The notes: generated by a model from the letters alone, not told the origin. A stretch of 52,854 bases of DNA from Telmatospirillum sp. (GCA_031291415.1 JARLJB010000357.1:1-52854), one strand, 5' to 3'. Counted from the stretch's first letter, positions 43,706 through 52,854 are shown. Translations and numbers: made by a program.

Positions 43706-43854
43706 AGATTCGCTTTCGCCTGCGCGATCACCGTTTGCAGACTTTCCTCCGTGACACCGTCACGCCGCATGACCAGATGGAGGATGGGATCTTCCAGCAA
43801 CTCCATCAGGGCTGGTTCTCCCTTCGTCAGGGAGCGCCATCTGCGATTATCCAT
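43666..43854 (-). CDS. small conserved hypothetical protein (62 residues)
   Basis: A 62-residue protein with core LMELLEDPILHLVMRRDGVTEESLQTVIAQA, a pattern I recall from short hypothetical proteins in related alphaproteobacteria (a DP-LVMR-DGVT signature). Predicted mostly helical, no signal peptide, cytosolic. AAGGAG and GGGAG lie upstream of ATG 43854. Overlaps the hydrolase start by 40 bp. Function unknown; a regulator or partner of the hydrolase is possible. Confidence 0.65.
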   Translation of the reverse strand: MDNRRWRSLTKGEPALMELLEDPILHLVMRRDGVTEESLQTVIAQAKANLWRRHCRTFPAAA

Positions 43855-44160
43855 GGCTCCCACGCTCCTTGTCCGCCATGTTCCGTTTGGACACGGCATC
43901 GTTTAACAGTAAGTATCGCCACAACCCATATCATATTTTACTATAATAGTGGACTGTAAAATTAATTAACACTATAAATTTGTATTTATGCACTGGAAGC
44001 TTGCCGGATGCAGGTGACCCGCGTCAACGCATTGTGATGCCCGCCAGAGAACGTCGATAATGTTTTGGGGTTCAACTTGGTTCCGTTGACGCCGGTAATC
44101 GAACATCGGAATCCACAGAACCATCGCGATGGAAGGCGCCACCAAAACACGACAGTGGCG
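43855..44160. other. intergenic stretch with an AT-rich palindrome
   Basis: No convincing gene. An AT-rich core holds ATTTTAC-N14-GTAAAAT (43935-43962) enclosing ACTATAATAGT, which contains a TATAAT-like box. This looks like a promoter under operator control, most likely for the minus-strand small gene and hydrolase. Confidence 0.45.
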
Positions 44161-45123
44161 TCACTCCGTGCCGTCGAATTGGCTGCCGGCGTTCGACCGC
44201 TGCGGCGCCCTCTCTGTTGCGTCACCCGGCAAAAAGCGGTTGCCCGCCTTGCGCACCTCGTCAGCGATAAAGTCGCCGGTCACGCGGATGCGGGCGAGAT
44301 CGCGCATGTCGGTATGGACGATCATCCAGAAAGTGCGCGAAAGGCGGATGGCTTTCGGCAGCACGCGGACCAGGCGTTCGTCCGTGTCGGCGAGGAAACA
44401 GGGAAGCACGCAAAGACCGGCACCCGCCGCGGCGGCCTGCATCTGAGCAATCAGATTGGAACTGCGGATCCTGGGCACAATGGCCTTCGAGACCGACGAG
44501 ACATAGTCGAGTTCGGGGGCAAAGATCAAATCGTCGATATAACTGATGAAGGGATGCGAAGCGCAATCATCGGCGGTCTCGATATCCGCCCAAAGCGCCT
44601 GGCTGGTCTTTGCCCCATAAACACCGAGTTCGTAGTCGGTCAGCATGCGGGCATGCAGCCGGCCTTGCGTCGGACGCGACAGACCGATGGCGATATCGGC
44701 CTCTCGCCGTGACAGGCTGAAACTGCGCGGCGTCGCGACGAGCTGGATGTCCAGGTCGGGATGAGCCGCCGACAGCCTTCCGATCACCGGGGCGAGAATA
44801 GCGGTGCCGAATCCGTCGGGGGCACCGATCCGCACCGCTCCCGAAACCCGCAGGCTGCTGTGGGCAATCTCGGACTGGATGGCGAGAACGGTGCTCTCGA
44901 CGGCCTCAGCGCGCCGCAACAACGCCTCGCCTTGCGGCGTCAGCGAATAGCCGGACAGATGGCGTTCGAAAAGCCTGGCGCCCAGGACCGTCTCCAAGGC
45001 CGTCAAGCGCCTACTTAAGGTGGAATGATCGATTTTCAGACGCCTGGCGGCGCCCGTCAGCGTCCCGGCACGGGCCGCGGCCAGAAAAGATTGCAGCAGA
45101 TCCCAGTCGAAAGGCAGGCTCAT
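44161..45123 (-). CDS. LysR-family regulator of the valine catabolic genes
   Basis: A 320-residue LysR regulator: HTH in FDWDLLQSFLAAARAGTLTGAARRLKIDHSTLSRRLTALE and effector domain (about 90-300, IGAPDGFGTAILAPVIGRL). It is divergent from mmsA with 93 bp between starts, the classical arrangement for a LysR activator and target. The start MSLPFDWDLL is the first ATG matching the family N-terminus; the open frame continues far upstream as antisense to mmsA and is not coding. The tail (about 25 residues) is longer than usual. Confidence 0.88.
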   Translation of the reverse strand: MSLPFDWDLLQSFLAAARAGTLTGAARRLKIDHSTLSRRLTALETVLGARLFERHLSGYSLTPQGEALLRRAEAVESTVLAIQSEIAHSSLRVSGAVRIGAPDGFGTAILAPVIGRLSAAHPDLDIQLVATPRSFSLSRREADIAIGLSRPTQGRLHARMLTDYELGVYGAKTSQALWADIETADDCASHPFISYIDDLIFAPELDYVSSVSKAIVPRIRSSNLIAQMQAAAAGAGLCVLPCFLADTDERLVRVLPKAIRLSRTFWMIVHTDMRDLARIRVTGDFIADEVRKAGNRFLPGDATERAPQRSNAGSQFDGTE

Positions 45124-45137
45124 GCGAATCCATGCAC

Positions 45138-45160
45138 ATTGGAAGTGGAGCAATACCAAT
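45138..45160. promoter_or_regulatory. predicted LysR binding site upstream of mmsA
   Basis: ATTGG-N13-CCAAT inverted repeat in the regulator-mmsA gap, flanked by GCACA and TGTGC. It has the dyad character of LysR boxes. Confidence 0.45.
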
Positions 45161-45216
45161 ATTCCTGTGCGTAAATTCATGCAACCTTCACGGTTAATCA
45201 ATAAGGGAGGAACGAA

Positions 45217-46713
45217 ATGCGCGACATCGGGCATCTTATCGGAGGGCGACGTGTGGAAGGCCGCAGCGGCCGGTTCGCGGACGTCTACAATCCGTCGACG
45301 GGCGACGTTCAGGCCCGGGTGGCGCTCGCCACCGGAGAAGAGCTCCGCCAGGCGGTCGCCTCCGCAAAGGCCGCCCAACCCGGATGGGCGGCGCAGAACC
45401 CGCAGAAGCGGGCCCGCGTGCTGATGAAGTTCCTGGAGCTCGTCCAGAAGGAATATCAATCGCTGGCCGAACTGCTGGCCAGCGAGCACGGCAAGACGGT
45501 GCCCGATGCCAGAGGCGATATTCAGCGCGGCCTCGAGGTGGTGGAATTCGCCGTCGGCATCCCCCACCTGCTGAAGGGCGAATACAGCGATTCCGCCGGT
45601 CCCGGGATCGACGTCTACTCGATGCGCCAGCCGCTCGGCGTCGTGGCCGGCATCACGCCGTTCAACTTTCCCGCAATGATCCCGCTTTGGAAATGCGCCC
45701 CGGCACTCGCCTGCGGCAACTCCTTCATTCTGAAGCCGTCCGAGCGTGATCCTTCGGTGCCGTTGCGGCTCGCCGAGTTGTTTCTCGAAGCGGGCCTGCC
45801 GCCCGGCGTGTTCAATGTCGTCAACGGCGACAAGGAAGCGGTCGACGCCATCCTGGACGACCGCGACATCAAGGCGGTCGGTTTCGTCGGCTCCTCGGCG
45901 ATCGCCCAATATATCTACAGCCGCGCCGCGGCCACCGGCAAACGCGCCCAGTGCTTCGGCGGCGCCAAAAACCACGCCATCATCATGCCCGATGCCGATC
46001 TCGATCAAACCGTCGATGCTTTGATCGGCGCCGGCTATGGCTCGGCCGGCGAACGCTGCATGGCGATCTCCGTGGCCGTTCCGGTCGGCCAGGACACTGC
46101 CGACCGGCTGGTCGACAAGCTGATTCCGCGAGTGAAAAGCCTGAAAATCGGGCCCGCCACCGACGACGACGCCGACTATGGTCCTCTGGTCACCCGTCAG
46201 GCCCTGGACAGAGTACGCGACTATATCGACATCGGTGTGAAGGAGGGCGCCACGTTGGCCGTCGATGGCCGCGGCTTCACGCTGCAAGGCCACGAAAATG
46301 GATTCTATATCGGCGGCAGTCTGTTCGACAATGTGACGCCAGAAATGCGCATTTATCAGGAAGAGATCTTCGGACCGGTCCTCTCGGTGGTCCGCACCGA
46401 GCAGTATGAGGAGGCCCTTGCACTGGCCTCCGACCACCAATATGGAAATGGCGTGGCAATCTTCACCCGCGACGGCGATGCGGCGCGCGATTTCGCCTCC
46501 CGGGTCAATGTCGGCATGGTGGGAATCAATGTGCCGATTCCGGTGCCGATCGCCTATCACACCTTCGGCGGCTGGAAGCATTCCGGCTTCGGGGATCTCA
46601 ACCAGCATGGCCCCGACTCGGTCCGTTTCTACACCAAGACCAAGACCGTAACTTCACGTTGGCCGTCCGGCATCAAGGACGGCGCGGAATTCGTCATTCC
46701 GACCATGCGCTAG
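45217..46713 (+). CDS. mmsA: methylmalonate-semialdehyde dehydrogenase (CoA-acylating)
   Basis: A 498-residue aldehyde dehydrogenase of the CoA-dependent MmsA type that converts methylmalonate semialdehyde to propionyl-CoA in valine breakdown. The catalytic Cys281 lies in [40 protein letters not shown] and [16 protein letters not shown] are MmsA-specific spellings, and the usual ALDH Glu is replaced as in the CoA-acylating group. AGGGAGGA precedes the start. First gene of the catabolic operon. Confidence 0.95.
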   Translation: MRDIGHLIGGRRVEGRSGRFADVYNPSTGDVQARVALATGEELRQAVASAKAAQPGWAAQNPQKRARVLMKFLELVQKEYQSLAELLASEHGKTVPDARGDIQRGLEVVEFAVGIPHLLKGEYSDSAGPGIDVYSMRQPLGVVAGITPFNFPAMIPLWKCAPALACGNSFILKPSERDPSVPLRLAELFLEAGLPPGVFNVVNGDKEAVDAILDDRDIKAVGFVGSSAIAQYIYSRAAATGKRAQCFGGAKNHAIIMPDADLDQTVDALIGAGYGSAGERCMAISVAVPVGQDTADRLVDKLIPRVKSLKIGPATDDDADYGPLVTRQALDRVRDYIDIGVKEGATLAVDGRGFTLQGHENGFYIGGSLFDNVTPEMRIYQEEIFGPVLSVVRTEQYEEALALASDHQYGNGVAIFTRDGDAARDFASRVNVGMVGINVPIPVPIAYHTFGGWKHSGFGDLNQHGPDSVRFYTKTKTVTSRWPSGIKDGAEFVIPTMR

Positions 46714-46730
46714 ATCTTACGGAGACCGAA

Positions 46731-47909
46731 ATGGACTTTGCATTGACTGAGGAACAGGTGGCCATCCGCGCGATGGCGCTTGACTTCGCCGCCGCCGAAT
46801 TGGCACCCAACGCGATCGCCTGGGACCAAAGCAAGCATTTTCCGATCGACACCCTGCGCAAGGCTGGGACGCTGGGGTTCGGCGGCATCTATACGCGGGA
46901 CGACGTCGGTGGGACCGGCCTGACCCGTCTCGACGCCAGCCTGATCTTCGAAGCGCTGTCCACCGGCTGTCCGACCATCGCCGCCTATATCTCCATCCAC
47001 AATATGTGTGCCTGGATGATCGACCGCTACGGCTCCGAGAACCAGCGCCGGCTCTGGCTTCCGGCTCTGACCTCAATGGAACGGCTGGCCAGCTACTGTC
47101 TGACCGAACCGGGCGCGGGCTCGGACGCCGCAGCGCTGCGGACCCGGGCCACGCGCGACGGCGACCACTATATCCTCGATGGCCAGAAGCAATTCATCTC
47201 CGGCGCCGGAACCAGCGACATCTATATCGTCATGGTCCGCACCGGCGAGGCCGGACCGCGCGGCATCTCGACCCTTGTGGTGGAAAAGAACACGCCCGGC
47301 CTCTCCTTCGGCACCGATGAGAAAAAGATGGGCTGGAACGCTCAGCCCACCCGGACGGTATTTTTCGAAGGGGTGCGGGTTCCGGTGGCGAACCGGATCG
47401 GCGCTGAAGGCAACGGGTTCGCCTTTGCCATGGCGGGGCTCGATGGCGGACGTCTCAACATCGCCGCCTGTTCGCTGGGCGGCGCCCAGGCGGCCCTCGA
47501 CCACACGCTCGACTATATGCGCGAGCGCAAGGCCTTCGGGCGGACGCTCGCCGATTTCCAGGCACTGCAGTTCCGCCTCGCCGATATGGCGACCGAGTTG
47601 GAGGTGGCGCGCACCTTCCTGTGGCGGGCCGCCGGGGCGTTGGACGCCAAGGCGGCCGACGCCACCAAACTATGCGCCATGGCCAAGCGGTTCGTCACCG
47701 ATGTCGGCTTCAAGGTGGCCAATGACGCGCTGCAACTCCATGGCGGCTACGGCTATCTGGCGGAATACGGGATCGAAAAGATCGTCCGTGATTTGAGGGT
47801 CCATCAGATCCTGGAGGGAACCAATGAAATCATGCGCGTCATCATCGCCCGCACCCTTATCGCGGATGGCCGGAGAGATCGGGGAGACCATCATGAGCAC
47901 CACGCTTGA
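46731..47909 (+). CDS. acyl-CoA dehydrogenase (isobutyryl-CoA dehydrogenase-like)
   Basis: A 392-residue FAD-dependent acyl-CoA dehydrogenase: [35 protein letters not shown]-binding [18 protein letters not shown], and the catalytic Glu region [19 protein letters not shown]. Position after mmsA and ahead of the hydrolase makes isobutyryl-CoA to methacrylyl-CoA the likely reaction. ATG at 46731 follows ACGGAG; 17 bp separate it from mmsA. The 3' end overlaps the next gene by 17 bp. Confidence 0.92.
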   Translation: MDFALTEEQVAIRAMALDFAAAELAPNAIAWDQSKHFPIDTLRKAGTLGFGGIYTRDDVGGTGLTRLDASLIFEALSTGCPTIAAYISIHNMCAWMIDRYGSENQRRLWLPALTSMERLASYCLTEPGAGSDAAALRTRATRDGDHYILDGQKQFISGAGTSDIYIVMVRTGEAGPRGISTLVVEKNTPGLSFGTDEKKMGWNAQPTRTVFFEGVRVPVANRIGAEGNGFAFAMAGLDGGRLNIAACSLGGAQAALDHTLDYMRERKAFGRTLADFQALQFRLADMATELEVARTFLWRAAGALDAKAADATKLCAMAKRFVTDVGFKVANDALQLHGGYGYLAEYGIEKIVRDLRVHQILEGTNEIMRVIIARTLIADGRRDRGDHHEHHA

Positions 47910-48969
47910 GACGCCGGTTCTGATCGACCGGACCGGAGCATTGGGCCGGCTCCGCCTCAATCGCCCCCAGGCGTTGAACAGCCTGACCCTCGACATGGTG
48001 AGGCGGATTTCGCAGGCCCTCGACCATTTTGAAAAAGATCCGGATATCGCCGCCGTGCTGGTGACCGGCGAAGGCGACCGGGCCTTCTGCGCGGGAGGCG
48101 ATATTCGTGCGCTCTATGAAGCCGGCCGTGCCGGCGAGGCTCTCCCGGAGACCTTCTGGCGGGAAGAATATGCCCTCAACGCGCGCATCGATCGCTTTCC
48201 CAAACCCTATATTGCCGTCATGGACGGCATCACCATGGGTGGCGGTGTCGGATTATCGTCGCATGGCTCTCACCGCATCGTCACCGAACGGACACGCCTT
48301 GCCATGCCTGAGACCGGTATCGGATTCTTTCCGGATGTCGGCGGCACTTGGCTATTGGGGCACGGTCCCGGCGAGATCGGCACCTATCTCGGACTCACCG
48401 GCGAGCAGGCCGGAGCCTCCGACGCCATCTATGCCGGCCTCGCCGACACATTTGTCCCGTCGCAGGACTTAGGCGGCCTGACCGAGGCTTTGACCGCCCT
48501 CCCCGCCGGCATCCCGGACGACGCGGTCACCGCCTTGATCGAGCGGTTCGCCAAACCGGTGGAACCGACACCTATGCAAGAGGACCGCGCCGAAATCGAT
48601 CGCATTTTCAAGGGCGAGCGCATCGAAGAGATCGTGGTGGCATTGGAGCAGTCGGCGTCCGAATTCCTTTTGAAAGCGCACCGGACCATTCTGGCCAAGT
48701 CTCCGACCAGCCTCAAGCTGACACTGCGGTTGCTGCGCCTGGCACGGACCAGCGCCAGCCTCGAAGAGTGCCTGGAGCGCGAGTTCGCCGCCGGCCATAA
48801 AGTCATTGCCGGCCATGATTTCTACGAGGGCGTGCGGGCCGCCGTCATCGACAAGGACCGCAATCCGCACTGGTCGCCTAGTCGTCTGGAGCAGGTCAGC
48901 GACAGTGACATCGAAGCATATCTGAGCGCCGCGACGGAGCCGGTTTTCCCGGCCCGATCCGACGCCTGA
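47893..48969 (+). CDS. 3-hydroxyisobutyryl-CoA hydrolase (HIBCH-like)
   Basis: A 358-residue member of the enoyl-CoA hydratase/isomerase fold, longer than hydratases by the HIBCH C-terminal half. [14 protein letters not shown], the oxyanion segment [59 protein letters not shown] and [16 protein letters not shown] are typical. It releases 3-hydroxyisobutyrate, protecting the cell from methacrylyl-CoA build-up. The start overlaps the dehydrogenase gene. Confidence 0.92.
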   Translation: MSTTLETPVLIDRTGALGRLRLNRPQALNSLTLDMVRRISQALDHFEKDPDIAAVLVTGEGDRAFCAGGDIRALYEAGRAGEALPETFWREEYALNARIDRFPKPYIAVMDGITMGGGVGLSSHGSHRIVTERTRLAMPETGIGFFPDVGGTWLLGHGPGEIGTYLGLTGEQAGASDAIYAGLADTFVPSQDLGGLTEALTALPAGIPDDAVTALIERFAKPVEPTPMQEDRAEIDRIFKGERIEEIVVALEQSASEFLLKAHRTILAKSPTSLKLTLRLLRLARTSASLEECLEREFAAGHKVIAGHDFYEGVRAAVIDKDRNPHWSPSRLEQVSDSDIEAYLSAATEPVFPARSDA

Positions 48970-48984
48970 GGGGAGGATAAATAC

Positions 48985-49893
48985 ATGCTTGGCAGGATCG
49001 GCTTCATCGGTCTCGGCAATATGGGCTTGCCCATGGCCGGCAATTTGGTCACGGCCGGCTATCAGGTGACGGGGTTCGATCTGGCGCCGGCGTCCTGCGC
49101 AGCGGCCCAGGCAAAAGGCATCGCCATCGCGCCGACGGCGACCGAGGCCGCCCGGGAGACGGATGCGGTGGTGACGATGTTGCCGGCCGGGCGTCACGTC
49201 GTCGCCGTGTGGACCGAACTCGCGGCCAACCTCGGTCCCACGCTGTTGATCGATTCCTCGACCATCGACGTCGACAGCGCTCGCAAGGCACACGCCCTCT
49301 TCGCCGGCCACGGCGGCCTGACGCTCGATGCACCCGTTTCCGGAGGCACCGGCGGTGCGGCGGCCGGCACGCTCACTTTCATGGTGGGCGGGTCCCAGCA
49401 AGCCTTCGCATTGGGGCGGCCAATCCTCGAGAAGATGGGCAAGCGCATCGTCCATTGCGGCGAGGCCGGAGCCGGACAGGCAGCGAAGATCTGCAACAAC
49501 ATGATCCTTGGTATTTCGATGGCCGGTGTCTGCGAGGCTTTCGTCCTGGCCGAACGCCTCGGTCTGTCGCATCAGGCCTTGTTCGACGTGGCCTCCACCT
49601 CGTCAGGCCAATGCTGGTCGCTGACCACCTATTGTCCGGTGCCGGGCCCGGTGCCGGCCTCGCCGGCCAACAATGGCTACAAGCCGGGTTTCGCAGCGGC
49701 ATTGATGTTGAAGGATCTGAAACTCGCGCAGGAGGCGGCGCTGGCCAGCGGGGCCTCGACACCGCTCGGGGCGGAAGCGGCCCAGCTTTACGGCCTCTTC
49801 GACAAGCTCGGCCATGGCGGCGAAGACTTCTCCGCCCTCATCGGCTTCCTGCGCGGTCAGGCCGCTGACGAGGGGCACCGACATGGCCTATGA
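48985..49893 (+). CDS. mmsB: 3-hydroxyisobutyrate dehydrogenase
   Basis: A 302-residue NAD-dependent beta-hydroxyacid dehydrogenase: Rossmann start [20 protein letters not shown], substrate motif [23 protein letters not shown], catalytic Lys region [15 protein letters not shown], and [10 protein letters not shown]. It oxidises 3-hydroxyisobutyrate to methylmalonate semialdehyde, the MmsA substrate. GGGGAGGA lies ahead of the start; the stop overlaps the next gene by 11 bp. Confidence 0.94.
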   Translation: MLGRIGFIGLGNMGLPMAGNLVTAGYQVTGFDLAPASCAAAQAKGIAIAPTATEAARETDAVVTMLPAGRHVVAVWTELAANLGPTLLIDSSTIDVDSARKAHALFAGHGGLTLDAPVSGGTGGAAAGTLTFMVGGSQQAFALGRPILEKMGKRIVHCGEAGAGQAAKICNNMILGISMAGVCEAFVLAERLGLSHQALFDVASTSSGQCWSLTTYCPVPGPVPASPANNGYKPGFAAALMLKDLKLAQEAALASGASTPLGAEAAQLYGLFDKLGHGGEDFSALIGFLRGQAADEGHRHGL

Positions 49894-50656
49894 GACGATC
49901 ATTGCCGAGCGGCACGAGCATGTCCTGCTGGTCACGCTGAACCGGCCGCAGGCGCTCAATGCCATTAACCGGCAGCTCACCGAGGAACTGCTGGAAGCGG
50001 TCACCGCCGCCGACGCCGATGCGGACATCCGATGCATCGTCATCACCGGTTCGCCGAAGGCCTTCGCCGCCGGCGCCGACATCAAGGAGATGCATCAGCG
50101 CAGCTACAGCGAAATGTACGCCGCCGACTGGTTCGGCCAGTGGGACAGTTTGACCGCCGTCCGCACGCCCCTCATCGCCGCAGTGTCCGGCTTCGCCCTG
50201 GGCGGCGGCTGCGAACTGGCCATGATGTGCGACTTCATTTTGGCGGCCGACACAGCGACCTTCGGTCAACCGGAGATCAAGCTGGGCGTAATGCCGGGCA
50301 TGGGCGGCAGTCAACGCCTGACCCGCTTCGTCGGGAAAGCCAAGGCCATGGAAATGTGCCTGACGGGCCGCCTGATGGACGCTGCCGAAGCCGAACGTGC
50401 CGGGCTGGTGTCGCGGATCGTTCCCGCCACCGAACTGATCGACGAGGCCCTGCGGACGGCGACCACCATCGCGGAGATGTCCGCGCCCTCAGCGATGATG
50501 ACCAAAGAGAGCGTCAATCGCGCCTATGAGACCACACTCGGCGAAGGCATCCGCTTCGAGCGCCGGCTTTTTCACGCCACCTTCGCCACCGAGGACCAGA
50601 AGGAAGGAATGGCCGCCTTCGTCGAAAAGAGAAAGCCGGCCTTTAGAAACCGTTAG
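49883..50656 (+). CDS. enoyl-CoA hydratase
   Basis: A 257-residue crotonase: [24 protein letters not shown], oxyanion hole [56 protein letters not shown] with both catalytic glutamates (in ELAM and QPEIKLG), and the C-terminal [18 protein letters not shown]. In this operon it would hydrate methacrylyl-CoA to 3-hydroxyisobutyryl-CoA. ATG at 49883 overlaps the mmsB end. Confidence 0.94.
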   Translation: MAYETIIAERHEHVLLVTLNRPQALNAINRQLTEELLEAVTAADADADIRCIVITGSPKAFAAGADIKEMHQRSYSEMYAADWFGQWDSLTAVRTPLIAAVSGFALGGGCELAMMCDFILAADTATFGQPEIKLGVMPGMGGSQRLTRFVGKAKAMEMCLTGRLMDAAEAERAGLVSRIVPATELIDEALRTATTIAEMSAPSAMMTKESVNRAYETTLGEGIRFERRLFHATFATEDQKEGMAAFVEKRKPAFRNR

Positions 50657-50823
50657 AGCCTTATCCGAACAGGTTCGGACAGGCTCCAATGTTATAAACG
50701 ACGCCTCCGCCTCCGGCTTTGGCGGGCTCAGGCGCCGCTCGGGCTTTTCGCTTTGTCCGACCATGTCTAGACATGGTCGGACAAAGCTCTAACCGTCAAA
50801 AAGACGGATATGGGAGGACAACC
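50657..50823 (+). repeat. palindrome-rich gap inside the catabolic operon (element C)
   Basis: The 167-bp gap contains a perfect 38-bp palindrome at 50750-50787 (arm GCTTTGTCCGACCATGTCT) and a GC-rich hairpin-forming stretch at 50703-50741. It is related in architecture, but not clearly in sequence, to the intergenic repeats A, B, D and E. It could terminate or process the transcript between the hydratase and the acyl-CoA synthetase genes. Confidence 0.65.
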
Positions 50824-52527
50824 ATGACGACATTCGCCGAGGCTCGCGCCTTCTTGCTTGCCAACAGGTCGGACTACGCTGCCGCGACCGCGGGCTTCCA
50901 GTGGCCCGATCCGGTTCCTTTCAACTGGGCTATCGATTGGTTTGATGCCAGGCTCGGCCATGACGCGGAGTATCGCGACCGGCCGGCGCTATGGATTGTC
51001 GAAACCACCACCGGCAGCGAGACCAGGCTTAGTTTCCAGGAACTCTCGCACCGCTCGAATCGGGTGGCCAATTTCTTGCGCGATCGCGGATTGAAGCGCG
51101 GTGACCATCTTCTGCTGCTCCTCGGCAATGTGGTGCCGCTTTGGGAGACCATGCTCGCCGCTATGAAGCTGGGGGCCGTCGTCATTCCCGCCACCACGCT
51201 GCTCACCTCCGACGAGCTCCATGACAGGATCGAACGCGGGCGGGCAAAGTTCGTCGTCGCCGGCGCCGACCAGGTCGCCAAATTCGAAAACATCGCGCCT
51301 CACGGCATGACCCGCATCAGTGTCGGCGCGACGGATGATACGCCCGGATGGATGCGCTATGAGGACGCCGACGCCTGCTCCGACCGATTCCAGCCCGATG
51401 CGGCAACCGGGCCCGACGATCCGATGCTGCTCTATTTCACCTCGGGGACGACAGCGAAACCCAAGCTGGTCCGTCATAGCCATCGCAGCTATCCGATCGG
51501 TTCCCTGTCCACCATGTATTGGCTTGGGCTGCAGCCCGGCGACGTCCATCTCAACATCTCCTCGCCCGGATGGGCGAAACACGCCTGGAGTTCGCTGTTC
51601 GCTCCCTGGAACGCCGGCGCGGCGGTGTTCGTGGTCAACCAGCCGCGGTTCGACGCCAAGGCTCTGCTGGAGGTTCTCGAACGCTGTCCCGTGACGACGC
51701 TTTGCGCACCGCCGACCGTTTGGCGGCACCTGATCCAGGAGGATCTCGGGGCCCGCAAGGTTTCCCTGCGCGAAGTCTGCGGAGCCGGCGAGCCGCTCAA
51801 TCCCGAAGTGATCGAGCGGGTCCGGAGCGCCTGGGGCCTGACGATCCGCGACGGCTACGGCCAGACGGAAACGACGGCACAGGTGGCAAATTCTCCCGGC
51901 CAAACCGTGAAGATCGGCAGCATGGGACGCCAGCTGCCGGGCTATCAAATCCGCGTGCTCGATGTCGACGGCAACGAAGCTCAGGAGGGAGAAGTCTGTC
52001 TCGTCCTGGGAGCTGCGCGGCCGGCCGGATTGATGCAGGGCTATCAGGACGCCGAAGGCGGACTGACCGGCGTCGACGGTAACGTCTATCGGACCGGCGA
52101 CGTCGCTTTCCTCGACCAGGACGGTTATCTGACCTTCGTCGGCCGGGCCGATGACGTGTTCAAATCATCCGACTATCGGATCAGCCCCTTCGAACTGGAA
52201 AGCGTGCTGATCGAACATCCCGCCGTCGCCGAGGCCGCCGTCGTGCCGTCACCCGACCCTCTCCGGCTGACCGTTCCGAAAGCCTATGTGTCGCTGGTGG
52301 CCGAGGTCCCACCCTCGCGGGAGACCGCCCTGTCGATCTTCCGTTTTGCCCAGGAACGGCTGGCGCCCTTCAAACGCATCCGGATCATCGCCTTCATGCC
52401 GAACCTGCCGAAGACCATCTCCGGCAAGATCCGCCGTGCACAATTGCGACGCCTGGACTATGAGGGCGGCGAGGACGCCGGCATTCAGTTCACCGAAGCA
52501 GAGATTCTCGGCACGCCTGCCGCCTGA
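50824..52527 (+). CDS. AMP-dependent acyl-CoA synthetase (medium-chain/AcsM type)
   Basis: A 567-residue adenylate-forming ligase: P-loop LYFTSGTTAKPKLVRHSH, GAGEPLNPEV, YGQTET, TGDVAFLDQDGYLTFVGRADDVFKSSDYRISPFELE, and the C-terminal catalytic Lys in LPKTISGKIRRAQL. The W-A-K-H-A-W segment (ISSPGWAKHAWSS) is typical of the medium-chain acyl-CoA synthetase branch. In context it may activate isobutyrate or a related branched acid to its CoA ester for entry into the pathway. ATG at 50824 follows GGGAGGA; the upstream in-frame sequence runs through the palindrome and is not coding. Confidence 0.9.
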   Translation: MTTFAEARAFLLANRSDYAAATAGFQWPDPVPFNWAIDWFDARLGHDAEYRDRPALWIVETTTGSETRLSFQELSHRSNRVANFLRDRGLKRGDHLLLLLGNVVPLWETMLAAMKLGAVVIPATTLLTSDELHDRIERGRAKFVVAGADQVAKFENIAPHGMTRISVGATDDTPGWMRYEDADACSDRFQPDAATGPDDPMLLYFTSGTTAKPKLVRHSHRSYPIGSLSTMYWLGLQPGDVHLNISSPGWAKHAWSSLFAPWNAGAAVFVVNQPRFDAKALLEVLERCPVTTLCAPPTVWRHLIQEDLGARKVSLREVCGAGEPLNPEVIERVRSAWGLTIRDGYGQTETTAQVANSPGQTVKIGSMGRQLPGYQIRVLDVDGNEAQEGEVCLVLGAARPAGLMQGYQDAEGGLTGVDGNVYRTGDVAFLDQDGYLTFVGRADDVFKSSDYRISPFELESVLIEHPAVAEAAVVPSPDPLRLTVPKAYVSLVAEVPPSRETALSIFRFAQERLAPFKRIRIIAFMPNLPKTISGKIRRAQLRRLDYEGGEDAGIQFTEAEILGTPAA

Positions 52528-52636
52528 TCTTCGGGAGCCTCCGACGAAGGATGGAACCGAACGTCGCGGCCATGACGAGCATCGCTCATGGCCGCGACGG
52601 CGGTCGACCGATTTTCACCCAATCGGCCGCCTTATA

Positions 52637-52671
52637 CCAAGTCTCGATGAGAGTGACTCATCGAGACTTGG
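52637..52671. repeat. 15-bp perfect stem-loop
   Basis: CCAAGTCTCGATGAG (52637-52651) and its exact reverse complement (52657-52671) flank a 5-base loop, 10 bp before repeat element D. Confidence 0.7.
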
Positions 52672-52680
52672 CTGGCCCAC

Positions 52681-52742
52681 CCTCGGTCCCGCGAGCTTAT
52701 GCGAGCGTAGCCAAGGGTTTCGGAGAAACCCGCCCGGCGTTT
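52681..52742 (+). repeat. intergenic hairpin-variable repeat, copy D
   Basis: AGCCAAGG, hairpin GGGTTT-cggag-AAACCC (52715-52731), then CGCCCGGCGTTT (52731-52742), the same constant blocks as copies A, B and E. Confidence 0.65.
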
Positions 52743-52854
52743 CGTGTCTTGAAAATTTGGTAAGAATGTCTGTCCGTAAGGATGAACGCGGGGGGATGGC
52801 CAACCCCCCGCGTTCGGCGGCACGGAGACCGAAGGCGTTTGGGGTTAAGAACCC

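Larger units (their letters stand above)
52528..52854. other. non-coding end of window with repeats
   Basis: No gene recognised. It holds a 15-bp stem-loop, element D of the intergenic repeat family, and a near-terminal GC-rich stem (GCGGGGGG / CCCCCCGC around 52788-52812) that could be a terminator or part of a further repeat. Confidence 0.5.

Noticed and set aside
45124-46608. Long open minus-strand frame continuing upstream of the LysR gene, antisense to mmsA
   Set aside because: It is the mirror of a well-conserved aldehyde dehydrogenase in GC-rich DNA, and the LysR fold begins at 45123.
50719-50823. 35-codon upstream extension of the acyl-CoA synthetase
   Set aside because: It crosses the 38-bp palindrome, and a strong GGGAGGA site precedes the ATG at 50824.

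Overview
The window is GC-rich, gene-dense chromosomal DNA. Gene content and the Tat-, TonB- and LysR-rich repertoire suggest an alphaproteobacterium, probably of the Rhodospirillales; that placement is inference, since there is no rRNA here. I found no tRNA, rRNA, CRISPR array, insertion sequence or phage gene.

Layout. 0.2-3.8 kb (minus strand): an orphan branched-chain-type binding protein, an aldo/keto reductase and an AEC-family carrier. 4.0-10.0 kb: a complete SUF iron-sulfur operon, sufR-sufB-sufC-sufD-sufS-sufU-sufT, with stop/start overlaps at every junction and a palindrome at its promoter. 10.1-12.7 kb: a uracil-DNA-glycosylase-family gene, an AhpD-like gene, and a divergent MocR-type regulator with its palindrome. 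12.7-17.6 kb (minus): a copper uptake cluster of DUF2946 protein, TonB-dependent receptor, TonB, CopC and CopD. 17.8-19.0 kb: CorA preceded by a proline-rich upstream ORF.

19.1-25.8 kb holds the most interesting locus. On the minus strand are a cytochrome b, a Tat/lipoprotein molybdopterin oxidoreductase of the MsrP (YedY) fold, and a methionine-rich MXKDX repeat protein. Divergent from them is an OmpR-type two-component system, and further on are exported MsrB and MsrA. The cytochrome b/response-regulator intergenic region and the msrB upstream region carry the same unusual palindrome. I read this as one regulon for envelope methionine sulfoxide repair with a sacrificial methionine-rich protein, comparable to the MrpX/YedY1 hypochlorite defence of Azospira but differently built.

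23.3-28.4 kb also carries YjbR, GreB, a YcaQ-type glycosylase, and a two-gene metal-sensing unit (His-rich [2Fe-2S] ferredoxin plus YqjI-like PadR repressor) behind a perfect palindrome. 28.4-33.8 kb: a LysR regulator, a small secreted protein, a DcaP-like porin that lacks its N-terminus, an L-idonate-dehydrogenase-like enzyme and two orphan solute-binding proteins. 33.8-39.0 kb: a DUF748/AsmA-like giant protein and an HBM-type chemoreceptor. 39.2-42.8 kb (minus): a newly noticed 38-codon ORF, a LuxR solo, and a NarL-type response regulator and kinase, apparently one operon. 43.0-43.9 kb: a small conserved protein and an RBBP9/YdeN-type hydrolase.

44.2-52.5 kb is a LysR-controlled valine/isobutyrate catabolic cluster: mmsA, acyl-CoA dehydrogenase, 3-hydroxyisobutyryl-CoA hydrolase, mmsB, enoyl-CoA hydratase and an acyl-CoA synthetase. 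Several intergenic regions contain a repeat element in which constant blocks flank hairpins whose sequences differ from copy to copy but keep their pairing.
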